This document shows positions 1 to 8,500 of a stretch of 13,603 nucleotides of DNA, one piece after another. Source of the DNA: Hyphomonadaceae bacterium UBA5336 (GTDB lineage Bacteria; Pseudomonadota; Alphaproteobacteria; Caulobacterales; Hyphomonadaceae); the NCBI GenBank assembly GCA_002408125.1, contig DHQO01000010.1, positions 25,710-39,312 of the forward strand, in the 5' to 3' direction. The notes beneath the pieces were generated by a model that saw nothing but the letters and a program-made list of their open reading frames with translations, was not told the origin of the DNA and made no database searches. The stretch's first letter is position 1, and the number at the start of each line of letters is the position of its first letter. The position numbers were made by a program, and so were the translations under genes.

Positions 1-25
1 CTCTAACCAACTGAGCTACACCCGC
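1..25 (-). tRNA. tRNA gene, 5' end only (partial at window edge)
   Basis: Read on the minus strand, positions 25 to 1 give a seven-base acceptor strand GCGGGTG, then T8 A9, a D-stem strand GCTC, a D-loop AGTTGGTTA and the start of the closing D-stem strand GAG. This is the standard opening of a class I tRNA. The anticodon, T arm and 3' end lie outside the window, so the amino acid cannot be assigned. The gene is divergent from the AsmA-family gene. Confidence 0.85.
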
Positions 26-65
26 GCATGGGCTTGCCAAGCCTTTGGGGCTCGGCGGAAAGCGC

Positions 66-94
66 TAGGTACATAGGACGCCGGATGCGGTCAA
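66..94 (-). promoter_or_regulatory. candidate sigma70-type promoter for the tRNA gene
   Basis: On the minus strand a -35-like TTGACC (94 to 89) is separated by 17 bases from TACCTA (71 to 66), which is a poor -10 match. Transcription would begin near position 58, giving a leader of about 33 bases before the tRNA. The -35 element and spacing are good, but the -10 box matches weakly, so this is tentative. Confidence 0.35.
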
Positions 95-227
95 GACGGT
101 TTTCCGCAATTTCACAGCGGGAGCTGTTTTAGAAAGATTTGTCTCCCTACTTCTGCCTCCTTGGTGACATAACACGATGAACAAGCCGTGCTAGACGCGC
201 GTAAGGTGTAGGAAAGAGGTACCGAAG

Positions 228-2828
228 ATGAAACGCATTTTCCTGATCGCAGGCGGTGTGCTGGCGCTCCTTCTGATCGCGGCCGGCGTCCTGCCCTATC
301 TCATTCCCAATGAGGTCTACCAGCGCCAGATCGAGCGCGCGGCGACCGATGCGCTCGGCCGCGAGGTCACGCTGGAAGGCGATGTGGGCCTGTCCATCTT
401 CCCGCGCCTGTCAGCGCGAATCGATGGCGTGAAGGTTGCCAATCCGGAAGGCTTCTCGCGCGAGAACATGATCGAAGCTGGCGAGCTGCGCGGCGTGGTC
501 AAATGGGGCCCGCTTATCGGCGGCAAGGTCGAGGTCGCCGAGATCGCCTTTGTCGATGCCGATGTCATGCTGGAGCGCCGCGCCGATGGCGAGTCCAACT
601 GGACCTTCGGGACCGGCGAGCCCGCCCCCGAACCGGAAGAAGACGGCGGCTCCGGCGGCAGCGTGAATGCCGGGGTCGACCGCGCCAGCCTGCAGAATGC
701 CCGCCTCGTCTATTCCGACGCCGTCGCCGACGCCTATTACGAGATTTCCGAACTGGACCTCACCGCCACGGCCCGCGCCATGGATGTGCCCATGGAAGCC
801 GAGGCCGAGGGCCTGTTCCAGGGCACGCCCTTCTCCATCGACCTCACCCTCGACACGCCCGAAGCGCTGATGGGCGCGGCCCCGGCCATGGTCTCCTTCG
901 CGCTCGACACAGAGGGCGGCGCGGCCGGCTATGACGGCAGCGCCACGATGGGCGATGTCATCACCCTGGATGGCCGCTTCACCCTGGACGGGCGCGACCT
1001 GGAAAACCTCGCCACCCTGGCCGGCGTCACCGACCTGCCGGTCAATCTCGCCGCGCTCGGCCGTGTGCGCGCCGAAGGCACGGTGGCCGGCGCGCTGGAA
1101 ACCCTCGAAATCGCCTTCGAGCAGCTCAGCCTGCAAAGCGACGGCCTCAGTGCCGGTTATGACGGCAGGATCAATCTCGGCGATGTGCCGGCGCTGGCCG
1201 GGACGGTGGATCTCGACTCCAGCGATCTCGGCGCCTGGCTCGGCGGGCTCGGCCTCGACCTGCCCCCGGCGGCGAGCGCGCTGAAACGTGTGGAGCTGTC
1301 TTCCGTGCTGGAAGGCCCGGTGGATGCCCTGCGCCTGAGCGATGCGCATGTCAGCCAGCAGGGCCCGCTGCTCAATGCCCGCTTCGACGGGTCCGCCCGG
1401 CTTGGCGAGACCTCCTCGCTCGGCGGCACGGTGGCGGCTTCCAGCACAAAGCTGCGCGAGCTGATGGACCTGCTCGAAGTGGAGATGGCCGAGGGCGACA
1501 CGCTCCAGCGCTTCAGCGTGGAGGGCGATGTGTCCGGCACCATGGAGCTCATCCAGATCTCGAAGCTCGATGCGAGCCTTGACGATGTGCGCGCGGCCGG
1601 CGCGCTGGACCTGCGCCTGGATGGCCCGCGCCCCTTCATCGGCGGCACCATCACCACGGGCCGGCTGGATCTCAGCCCGTTCCTGACGACCTCCGACGCG
1701 CCGCCCCCGGAAAGCTCCGGCTCGACCGGCTGGAGCGACGAGAAGCTCGATCTCAGCGGGCTGCAGGCCGTGGATGCCGATATCCAGCTGAAGGCCGACC
1801 AGATCATCCTCGGCGATATCGCGCTCGACCAGCCCGACCTCGCCGCGACGGTCGCCAATGGCAATCTCACCGCCGACATCACCAGCATGCGCGCCTTCGG
1901 CGGCGCCTGGGCCGGCGAGTTCGGCCTCGATGGCAGCGCGGCGACCCCCGCCATGCGGGCCAATCTCACCGGCCAGTCCATCGCCGTGGACCAGGCGCTC
2001 GGCGCGCTGGCAGGCATCGATGCCCTGGCCGGTCTCGGCGAGCTGAATGTCGACGTGACCTCGCGCGGCGACAGCCTGAAGGCGCTGGTGGAAGGCCTTT
2101 CCGGCGAGATGGGCTCGAACCTTCAGAACGGCGTGATCAAGGGGATCAATATCGGACAGCTGGTGCGCTCGCGCGACAACATCGTCCAGGCGCTGGCCGA
2201 CGGCACGCTGCAGATGGCGCTGGAGCCGGAAGCGGAGACCGATTTCACCTCGCTGCTGGCGGGCCTCGACATCTCCAATGGCGTGGCCTCGATCAGCCAG
2301 TTCTCGATGACCAATCCGGTGCTGTCGCTGTCGGGCGACGGGAGCATCAATCTCGGCGCGCAGACCATGGATGTCGGCATCGTGCCGCGCGTCGACACCT
2401 CCGGCTCGGGCGCGGGCAGCGCGCTGCAATTGAACGGCGTGCCGATCCCCTTCCGCATCCAGGGCAGCTGGACCTCGCCCAGGCTGACGCCGGACACCAA
2501 TCTCATCCAGTCCATCCTGCGCCAGGATGTCGGCAATCGGATCGGTCAGGAGATCGGCGGGGATGCCGGCAATATCATCGGCCAGATCATCGGTGGCGGA
2601 CAAGGCCAGAGCTCAGGCTCAAGCTCGGGTCAGACGCCGGCAACACCCTCCGGCGAGGGCACCACGGAAGGTGAGACCACCACGCCACCGGCACGCACGC
2701 CTGAAGAACAGCTCGAAGACGCCGCACGCGACGCGGCCCGCAACGCCATCGGCGACCTCTTCAACCGCAACCGGCAGCAGCAACAGCCGGCGGAGGAGGA
2801 AGCAGAAACGGAGGGCGATGGAGAATAA
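228..2828 (+). CDS. AsmA family protein (inner-membrane-anchored, periplasmic)
   Basis: This 866-residue protein belongs to the AsmA superfamily, whose members are anchored in the inner membrane and project long beta-rich domains into the periplasm, with roles in outer-membrane assembly and lipid transport. The N-terminus (MKRIFLIAGG...) is a single uncleaved hydrophobic helix at residues 4-25. It is followed by the typical AsmA N-domain with the LGREVTLEGDV and IFPRLSARIDGV patterns. An acidic, Pro/Gly-rich linker lies at about 132-146. The AsmA C-terminal pattern is visible from about 600 to 760, for example NGVIKGINIGQL, then TDFTSLLAGLDISNGV and LSGDGSINL. From about 788 the tail is low-complexity Gly/Ser/Thr/Gln/Glu and looks disordered. 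The start is supported by a purine-rich AGGAAAGAGG just upstream. The gene is monocistronic and converges on anmK. Family assignment is firm, but the exact substrate is unknown. Confidence 0.9.
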   Translation: MKRIFLIAGGVLALLLIAAGVLPYLIPNEVYQRQIERAATDALGREVTLEGDVGLSIFPRLSARIDGVKVANPEGFSRENMIEAGELRGVVKWGPLIGGKVEVAEIAFVDADVMLERRADGESNWTFGTGEPAPEPEEDGGSGGSVNAGVDRASLQNARLVYSDAVADAYYEISELDLTATARAMDVPMEAEAEGLFQGTPFSIDLTLDTPEALMGAAPAMVSFALDTEGGAAGYDGSATMGDVITLDGRFTLDGRDLENLATLAGVTDLPVNLAALGRVRAEGTVAGALETLEIAFEQLSLQSDGLSAGYDGRINLGDVPALAGTVDLDSSDLGAWLGGLGLDLPPAASALKRVELSSVLEGPVDALRLSDAHVSQQGPLLNARFDGSARLGETSSLGGTVAASSTKLRELMDLLEVEMAEGDTLQRFSVEGDVSGTMELIQISKLDASLDDVRAAGALDLRLDGPRPFIGGTITTGRLDLSPFLTTSDAPPPESSGSTGWSDEKLDLSGLQAVDADIQLKADQIILGDIALDQPDLAATVANGNLTADITSMRAFGGAWAGEFGLDGSAATPAMRANLTGQSIAVDQALGALAGIDALAGLGELNVDVTSRGDSLKALVEGLSGEMGSNLQNGVIKGINIGQLVRSRDNIVQALADGTLQMALEPEAETDFTSLLAGLDISNGVASISQFSMTNPVLSLSGDGSINLGAQTMDVGIVPRVDTSGSGAGSALQLNGVPIPFRIQGSWTSPRLTPDTNLIQSILRQDVGNRIGQEIGGDAGNIIGQIIGGGQGQSSGSSSGQTPATPSGEGTTEGETTTPPARTPEEQLEDAARDAARNAIGDLFNRNRQQQQPAEEEAETEGDGE

Positions 2829-2831
2829 GCC

Positions 2832-2913
2832 GTAGGGTGCATGGAGGCCAAAGGCCGATATGCACCGGCATCGGTGAAGCTTGGTGCATATCGCTTCGCT
2901 CCATGCACCCTAC
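2832..2913. repeat. nested palindromic intergenic repeat
   Basis: Arms GTAGGGTGCATGGAG (2832-2846) and CTCCATGCACCCTAC (2899-2913) are perfect 15-base complements. A second perfect 11-base pair lies inside, CGATATGCACC (2856-2866) and GGTGCATATCG (2883-2893), around a 16-base loop. The two stems are separated by a small asymmetric internal loop. The element fills nearly all of the 106 bp between the convergent ends of the AsmA gene and anmK, so both transcripts would end with this hairpin. There is no T-run, so an intrinsic terminator is unlikely. A dispersed REP-like element or an mRNA 3'-end stabiliser is more likely. Confidence 0.8.
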
Positions 2914-2934
2914 AAGATGCCGGTTGGGGAGGAG

Positions 2935-4077
2935 CTATGAGCCGCCTGCTTCGCCAAATACCACCCCGCCCGTCATCGCCCCCGGCACGCCGGTCGTGCC
3001 GGGCCAGCTGATCGGCAGGCCGCGTGAGGCTCGCACCGCAAGCAGCGCAAACGCCTCGGCCTCCACGCTGTCGCCGCGCCAGCCGATCCTGTCGGCGCTC
3101 ACCACCGCGCAGGGCAGCGCCTCGCGCAGGGCGTCCATCAGCGCCGGATTGTGCCGCCCGCCGCCCGAGACGATCACCTGCGCCGGCCGCTCAGGCAGGC
3201 GCGCCACACCGACCGCCACCGCGCGCGCGGAAAAGGCCGTCAGCGTCGCCGCGCCATCCTCGAAGCTCAGCCCCCGCGCCAGCGAGGCGCTGAAATCATA
3301 GCGGTCGAGCGATTTTGGCGGCGGCTCGGCAAAGAAGGGGTGCTTGAAGACGATGTGCATCAGTCCCTCATGCACCGCCCCGGCGCGCGCGAACCGGCCA
3401 TCCTTGTCATAGGTGCCGCGGCCATGGCCCTCGACCCACTCATCGATCGGGCCATTTGCCGGGCCGGTGTCGAAAGCGATGAGGGAGCCGTCGCGCATGC
3501 GCGCCGTGATGTTTGCCACCCCGCCGAGATTGAGCACGGCCAGCGGCCCGTCGCCGAGCCCCGCCATCAGCGCGCCGTGATAGGCCGGCGCCAGCGGCGC
3601 GCCCTGCCCGCCGGCAGCGACATCAGCAGAGCGGAAATCATAGGCGAGCGGCACACCCAGCGCGGCCTGCAGGGCCGGCGCGTCGATCAGCTGCAATGTC
3701 GCGCCGGGCACATCTTCCTTCGGCGCACGGTGCAGCACGGTCTGGCCATGCACGCCGGCAAGCTCCGGCTGCGGGCCTGTCCAGCCGGCGAGCATCTGGC
3801 GAAACGCATCCGCATGCGTGGCCGTGATCACAGCGCGGGCCGCATCGAACTCGGCGCCCGGCTGCGGGCCGGTCCAGTTCCAGGCGCGCGCGGCATCGGT
3901 CGCGGTTTTCAGAACCTCACGCTCCTCGGAGGTGTATTTGCGCTCGGCCGTGGGTCCGAACTCGAAGATCCGCTCCCCATCGGTGCGGATCATCGCCGCA
4001 TCCACCGCGTCCAGCGAGGTGCCGGACATGAATCCGGCCACCCAGATGGGCTCGAACGCGGCTTCTCCATTGCCCAT
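2935..4077 (-). CDS. anmK: anhydro-N-acetylmuramic acid kinase
   Basis: AnmK phosphorylates 1,6-anhydro-MurNAc with ATP while opening the anhydro ring, giving MurNAc-6-phosphate. It is a cytosolic step in recycling cell-wall fragments. The 380-residue length is normal. Visible family motifs are the N-terminal phosphate-binding MSGTSLDAVD (17-26; the usual DG is DA here), VHGQTVLHR, NLGGVANIT, FDTGPANGPIDEW with the candidate catalytic Asp203, VSGGGRHNP, and near the C-terminus WRGDSVEAEAFALLA followed by PGTTGVPGAMTGG. A GGGAAGG-type ribosome site lies about nine bases before the ATG. The gene is divergent from tyrS with 52 bp between the starts. From memory, this pairing is common in alphaproteobacteria. 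Confidence 0.95.
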   Translation of the reverse strand: MGNGEAAFEPIWVAGFMSGTSLDAVDAAMIRTDGERIFEFGPTAERKYTSEEREVLKTATDAARAWNWTGPQPGAEFDAARAVITATHADAFRQMLAGWTGPQPELAGVHGQTVLHRAPKEDVPGATLQLIDAPALQAALGVPLAYDFRSADVAAGGQGAPLAPAYHGALMAGLGDGPLAVLNLGGVANITARMRDGSLIAFDTGPANGPIDEWVEGHGRGTYDKDGRFARAGAVHEGLMHIVFKHPFFAEPPPKSLDRYDFSASLARGLSFEDGAATLTAFSARAVAVGVARLPERPAQVIVSGGGRHNPALMDALREALPCAVVSADRIGWRGDSVEAEAFALLAVRASRGLPISWPGTTGVPGAMTGGVVFGEAGGS

Positions 4078-4102
4078 GCGCGATGCCTTCCCTATGACGC
4101 TT

Positions 4103-4126
4103 GGCCTCTACTGAGGATTGGAGGCC
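4103..4126 (+). promoter_or_regulatory. hairpin overlapping the tyrS ribosome binding site
   Basis: GGCCTC (4103-4108) is complementary to GAGGCC (4121-4126). The stem extends inward by a G-U pair and an A-U pair, giving eight pairs around an eight-base loop. The right arm contains the GGAGG Shine-Dalgarno sequence (4120-4124) of tyrS, so the fold would mask it. Whether the mRNA includes the left arm depends on an unknown transcription start. Chance pairing is possible. Confidence 0.35.
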
Positions 4127-4129
4127 GCC

Positions 4130-5377
4130 ATGGGCAATTACAAGTCCGAGTTCCTGAAGACCCTCGCCGAGCGTGGCTATATCAAGCAGGTCACGCACGA
4201 GGCGGAGCTGGACGCCTATTGCGCGGGCGGTGTGCCGACGGCCTATATCGGTTTCGACGCCACCGCCGACAGCCTGCATGTCGGGTCCCTGGTGGGAATC
4301 ATGATGCTGCGCCGCCTGCAACAGGCCGGCGGGAAACCCATCGTACTGATGGGCGGGGGCACCACCAAGGTGGGCGATCCGACCGACAAGGAAAAGTCCC
4401 GCCCCATCCTCACCGAGGAGCAGATCGCGGCGAACATTGCCGGCATCCGCAAGGCATTCGAGCCGTTCCTTCAGTTCGGCGATGGCCCCACAGATGCCGT
4501 GATGGTCAATAATGACGACTGGCTGAAGCGGCTGGGATACATCGAGTTCCTGCGCGATATCGGCAAGCTCTTCACCATCAACACCATGGTGAAACAGGAT
4601 ACGGTGGCCCGCCGGCTGGCCAATGAGCAGCCCTACACCTTCCTCGAATTCAACTATATGCTCCTGCAATCATACGATTTTCTGGAGCTTGCGCGCCGCA
4701 ATGACTGCCGCATCCAGATGGGCGGATCGGACCAGTGGGGCAATATCGTCGGCGGCGTGGACCTCAACCACAAGGCCGATGGCCGCGAGGTGTACGGGCT
4801 GACCACCAATCTCATCACCACCGCGTCGGGCGGCAAGATGGGCAAGACCGCAGACGGCGCAGTCTGGCTGAATGCCGACAAGCGTTCGCCTTATGAGTAC
4901 TGGCAGTTCTGGCGCAATACCGAGGATGCCGATGTCGGGCGGTTCCTGAAACTGTTCACCGACCTGCCGATGGATGAAATCGCCCGGCTGGAGGCGCTGG
5001 AAGGCGCTGAGATCAACGATGCCAAGGTGGCGCTGGCCGATGCGGCGACCGCGCTGCTGCATGGGGCCGAGGCGGCCCGCGAGTCCCGCGAGACGGCCGC
5101 GAAAGTGTTCGAACAGGGCGCGGCGGGCGATGCCCTGCCGACGGTTGAGATTGCCAGCGGCGAGATTGACGGCATGCTGGTGGCCGCGGCCTTTACCGCC
5201 GCCGGGCTCACCGAGTCGAACGGCGCGGCCCGCCGCCTGATCAAGCAAGGCGCGGCGAAGCTCAATGATGTGACGGTCAGCGATCAGAACGCGGTGCTGT
5301 CACTGTCGGATCTGGAAGACGGTGTTGCCAAGTTGTCTGCCGGCAAGAAACGGCATGCGTTGGTGAAGGCGGTTTAG
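4130..5377 (+). CDS. tyrS: tyrosyl-tRNA synthetase (class I)
   Basis: This enzyme charges tRNA-Tyr with tyrosine using ATP in the cytosol. The 415-residue protein carries the class I HIGH-type signature as HVGS (50-53, in SLHVGSLVG) and the KMSKS-type loop as KMGKT (236-240). The tyrosine-binding region includes YIGFDATADS and the QMGGSDQWGNI segment. The C-terminus (about 350-412) is an S4-type RNA-binding domain with AARRLIKQGAAKLN. The ATG at 4130 is preferred over an in-frame TTG at 4118, because that TTG lies inside the Shine-Dalgarno sequence TTGGAGG (4118-4124), which is spaced correctly for the ATG. The gene is transcribed alone and is followed by a terminator-like hairpin. Confidence 0.96.
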   Translation: MGNYKSEFLKTLAERGYIKQVTHEAELDAYCAGGVPTAYIGFDATADSLHVGSLVGIMMLRRLQQAGGKPIVLMGGGTTKVGDPTDKEKSRPILTEEQIAANIAGIRKAFEPFLQFGDGPTDAVMVNNDDWLKRLGYIEFLRDIGKLFTINTMVKQDTVARRLANEQPYTFLEFNYMLLQSYDFLELARRNDCRIQMGGSDQWGNIVGGVDLNHKADGREVYGLTTNLITTASGGKMGKTADGAVWLNADKRSPYEYWQFWRNTEDADVGRFLKLFTDLPMDEIARLEALEGAEINDAKVALADAATALLHGAEAARESRETAAKVFEQGAAGDALPTVEIASGEIDGMLVAAAFTAAGLTESNGAARRLIKQGAAKLNDVTVSDQNAVLSLSDLEDGVAKLSAGKKRHALVKAV

Positions 5378-5385
5378 CAAACCCC

Positions 5386-5430
5386 AAGCCCTCATCCCGA
5401 GCGGAGACGAGGGACGAGGGCGGGCTTTTT
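5386..5430 (+). terminator. tyrS terminator built on a palindromic repeat (copy A)
   Basis: Arms GCCCTCATCCC (5388-5398) and GGGACGAGGGC (5411-5421) pair over 11 positions with one A-C mismatch, around a 12-base loop GAGCGGAGACGA (5399-5410). A T5 run follows at 5426-5430. Position just after the tyrS stop and the T-run suggest a rho-independent terminator. The CCTCAT...loop...GAGG pattern resembles the short palindromic intergenic repeats common in alphaproteobacterial genomes. A second copy with the same loop lies at 5505-5534. Confidence 0.65.
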
Positions 5431-5463
5431 CTTGTTTGATCCCCGCTTCGGGCGTCGCCCTAC

Positions 5464-5501
5464 GCGATGGATCGCGCTCAGGGCTGCTTGCTCTCCATCG
5501 C
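5464..5501. repeat. inverted repeat between the two palindrome copies
   Basis: GCGATGGA (5464-5471) and TCCATCGC (5494-5501) are perfect eight-base complements with a 22-base loop. Flanking GGGCG (5450-5454) and CGCCC (5503-5507) could extend the structure with internal loops. It sits between repeat copies A and B and slightly overlaps the flank of copy B, so the whole 5386-5534 stretch is a mosaic of palindromes. No gene was found in it. Confidence 0.45.
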
Positions 5502-5504
5502 TCG

Positions 5505-5534
5505 CCCCATGGTTCGTCTCCGCTCACCATGAGG
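5505..5534 (-). repeat. palindromic repeat copy B, inverted relative to copy A
   Basis: On the minus strand the arms are CCTCATGGT and ACCATGGGG, nine pairs including one G-T wobble. The loop GAGCGGAGACGA is identical to that of copy A at 5399-5410. It lies 28 bp beyond the stop of the large minus-strand AsmA/YhdP-like gene, so it would form the 3' hairpin of that transcript, as copy A does for tyrS. No T-run follows it on the minus strand. Confidence 0.7.
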
Positions 5535-5561
5535 CAGTAGCGCCCTGCGCTCTCTTGAGCC

Positions 5562-8500
5562 CTACTCCCCCCCCGTGGTTTCCTCCTCTGTCGGTTCTTC
5601 CGGCAGGGGCAGTTCGGTGCTGCTGGGGTTCTCGAAGATGCGGCGCAGGACGCCCGGGGTAATGGCCGAGAGCGGGTTCACCGCCACCTGGGCACGGGCA
5701 AGTTCCCCGCGCACCGAATAGGTCAGCGAGAAGACGCCCTCGCCTTCCCGGCTGACGAAGAGGTCGCCAATGATGGGTATCCCGCCCAGGGCCGAGTTCA
5801 CGCCGAAGCTCGGCACCAGGACCCCGTCAAAGGAGATCCCGCCGGTCTCCGGCTCGACCCAGCCATTGACCGTCAGGCCGAGCGCCGGGCCGGAGGCACG
5901 CCCGCCATCTATGACATAGCGCCCCTCGCGGGTGCGTATCGGCAGCTCGATCTGACTGAACAGCACGCCTTCCCCGCCGAGCGTGTCGGCCAGGCCCCGA
6001 AGAGAAGCGATCGAAAGGATCTGCGTCAGGAAAGGTGCATCGCGCAGGCGCGCGCCTTCGATATGGACATTGTAGTCGGTCGCCTGGTCTTCCCCGCGCA
6101 GGACGCCGGTAAGTTCCAGGCGGCCCCCGAGCAGGGTGTCGGTTTCGAAGAAGGTCTGGATCAGCGCGCCGGCATCGTCGGCGCTCAGCGAGATGCGCGA
6201 GGTGTCGTCACTCTCGCGCTGGAAGCTGAGATTGAGCGCGGCGCCGGCGCGGATGGTGCCGGCGGCCGTCATGGATTGCAGGCCCTCGCCGGAGGAAATC
6301 GCGGCCAGGCGTGCCTGCTGCAGCGTCAGCGCATCGCTGAGCACAAGCTCTTCCACCTCCGCATCTACCGTGATGCCGGTGCCGAACCCGTTGCCGCCCC
6401 CGGGGGAGAAATTGCCCGGCCCGGGCAAGAGGCCGGTGAGATCGAGCAACGGCCCGTTGAGGCTGAGCGACAGCCCGCCGGCATCGCGCAGCACCTCGCC
6501 GGCCACGTCGGCTCGCCCGGCCAGATAGGCCCGGTGCAGGTCGGCCGAGATCAGCCGGTCATCCTCGCTCAAGAGGATATCGCCGGCCAGCTTCAGGGTC
6601 GCGCTGTCGAGATTGGCCTCGGCGCGGCGCACCCCGGCGATCTCGCGGAAATGGATCCGCGCGCTGGCCGGATCGCCAGGCGGTTTGAGCCAGCCAATCT
6701 CGGCGAAATCTATGCGCGCAATGGTGAGGTCGAGATCCACGCTCGAGGCGATGACCGTCTCACCGTCGATCTCGGCATTCACCTGCACCGGCACCTCGCC
6801 GGAGACATAGGGTCGCCCGAGCAGGCCGAACTGGTTGAGCACATCGGCGGTCACCGTGCTCTGGGCGGTCAACCGGCTTGGCCCGCCATCATCGGTGAAA
6901 TCATCCCGCCATTCGAAATTCACCTCGGCCGGGCCGAGCGCACCAAAGCCGGAAATGGTGATCCGCTCCTTTGTCAGGTCGACGCGGGCGGTGGTGTCTT
7001 CCAGGCTGAAGCCGGCGGCGATGTCAGCCACGCCGGCATCGCGTACCTGGCCGGTGACGGAGAACTCGGTCTCCTCAAGCGTGACATCGTCGAGGGCCGG
7101 GCGCGTCATCTCGAAGGTGATCTCGCCACTGCCCGACAGCCGGCCCGGATCGAAGCCGGTCTCCTCTTCGAGGTTGAGGCGGGAGTTGAACACCGCGTCC
7201 ACCGCCTCGCGCACGGGCCCGCGCCCCTGCGCCTTCACGATGAGGTCGCCGCCTTTGGGGTTCAGCTCCGGGATGGCCACGCTGCCGGAATCGAGCACCC
7301 AACTCATCCACTTGCCGCGCGAGACCTCGACCGAGAAACTGTTGCCCGTCAGCCGGCCCGAGCCGGAGGCCTGGCTCACCGGCGCCAGCTCCGACAGGAA
7401 GCGCACATCGGCGTCGCGGGCGGTGAAGTTCACCTCCAGCGCCTCGTCGTCGAGATAGCCGCGCGCCATGCTGGTGGGCGTGAGATTGAGCTCGGCCGTC
7501 GCGCCGGTCAGCGTGCCGGCCTCGACATTGTCGCGGACGAAGTCGCGCGCCCCGGCGCCCAGCGAGACCGGCCAGAAATCCAGGACGGTCCGTGTCCCGG
7601 TTTCCCCGGTCAGCTCCGCCACCAGGGTGAGCGAGAGCGGCAGCTCGCCCTCGGCCGGCTCCAGGTTGCGCGTCAGCGTGCCCCGGCTCTCTATCTGCAC
7701 CCCGCCGGTATCCAGCCGGGCGCGTTCGAACACCATCGAATGCAGGTCCGGGCGCAGGCTGGCGTCAATCTCGACATTCTCCAGCTGCCAGGGGCGCTCG
7801 AACATCGGCGTGGCATCGACCCTCAGGCGCGGCGCGCGGAAGGTGATCGGCCGGTCGCCCTCGCCGAACACCGCCTCGCCCAGAGAGCCGCTGATCTCGC
7901 CCATGACAATGCCCGCATCAAGCGCATCGAATTCAAAGTTCAGGGAATCGCTGGTGGTGTCGTAATTGGCCTCGCCATCGATCCGGGTCACCGCGACGGG
8001 CTCACCGGCGATCTGGATCGCGCCGGCGCCGGTCTGCCCGCGTATGGCAACGCTGGTCAGGCCCTTCTCGCGCGTGGCCTCCGCGCCGAGGGTGAGTTGG
8101 GCCGGCAGGCCGGTCATGCGCTCTTCCGACACGCCGAGACGTACGGCCAGTTCCGACAGCGTCCAGCCGGCGAGCGAGAAATCCACTGACAGGGTCTGGA
8201 AGGCATCGGAGGAGTTCATCACCAGCGACATCTGTTCCGGCAGGCCGGCTTCGGCGCCCTGGGCCGCGAGGTTCAGCGCCAGGTCGCTCTCGCGCGCCGT
8301 CAGCGTGCCGCTGGTGTTTTCCAGCCGCGCGATCCGCGATCCCGACTGGAGATAGACATCCAGCGCAATGCCATCGAAGGTGACCTCCTCCAGGCGGATG
8401 GAATCGACAATCTCGGTGCCGCCATTCAGCAGCGCGCCGAGCAAGCGGTTGAGGCTGGCAAGCCATTCGGCCGGGGTCTCCGGCAGGGCGGCGGCCGGGA

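Noticed and set aside
411..2603. Long open frame of 730 codons on the minus strand, opposite the AsmA-family gene
   Set aside because: It is a mirror of the GC-rich coding strand. The translation is His/Ala/Gly/Arg-rich low-complexity with no known motif, while the plus-strand protein has clear AsmA patterns and a ribosome site.
3151..4512. Plus-strand open frame of 453 codons spanning anmK and the start of tyrS
   Set aside because: It runs antisense through anmK and out of frame through tyrS, both firmly identified, and its translation has no recognisable domain.
5567..5574. Run of eight C (G8 on the coding strand) at the end of the YhdP-like gene, as a phase-variation tract
   Set aside because: Slippage would alter only the last few residues before the stop, so it would not switch the protein on or off.
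6063..8189. Long open frame of 708 codons on the plus strand, opposite the YhdP-like gene
   Set aside because: It has the same composition artefact; the minus-strand protein carries conserved family segments.
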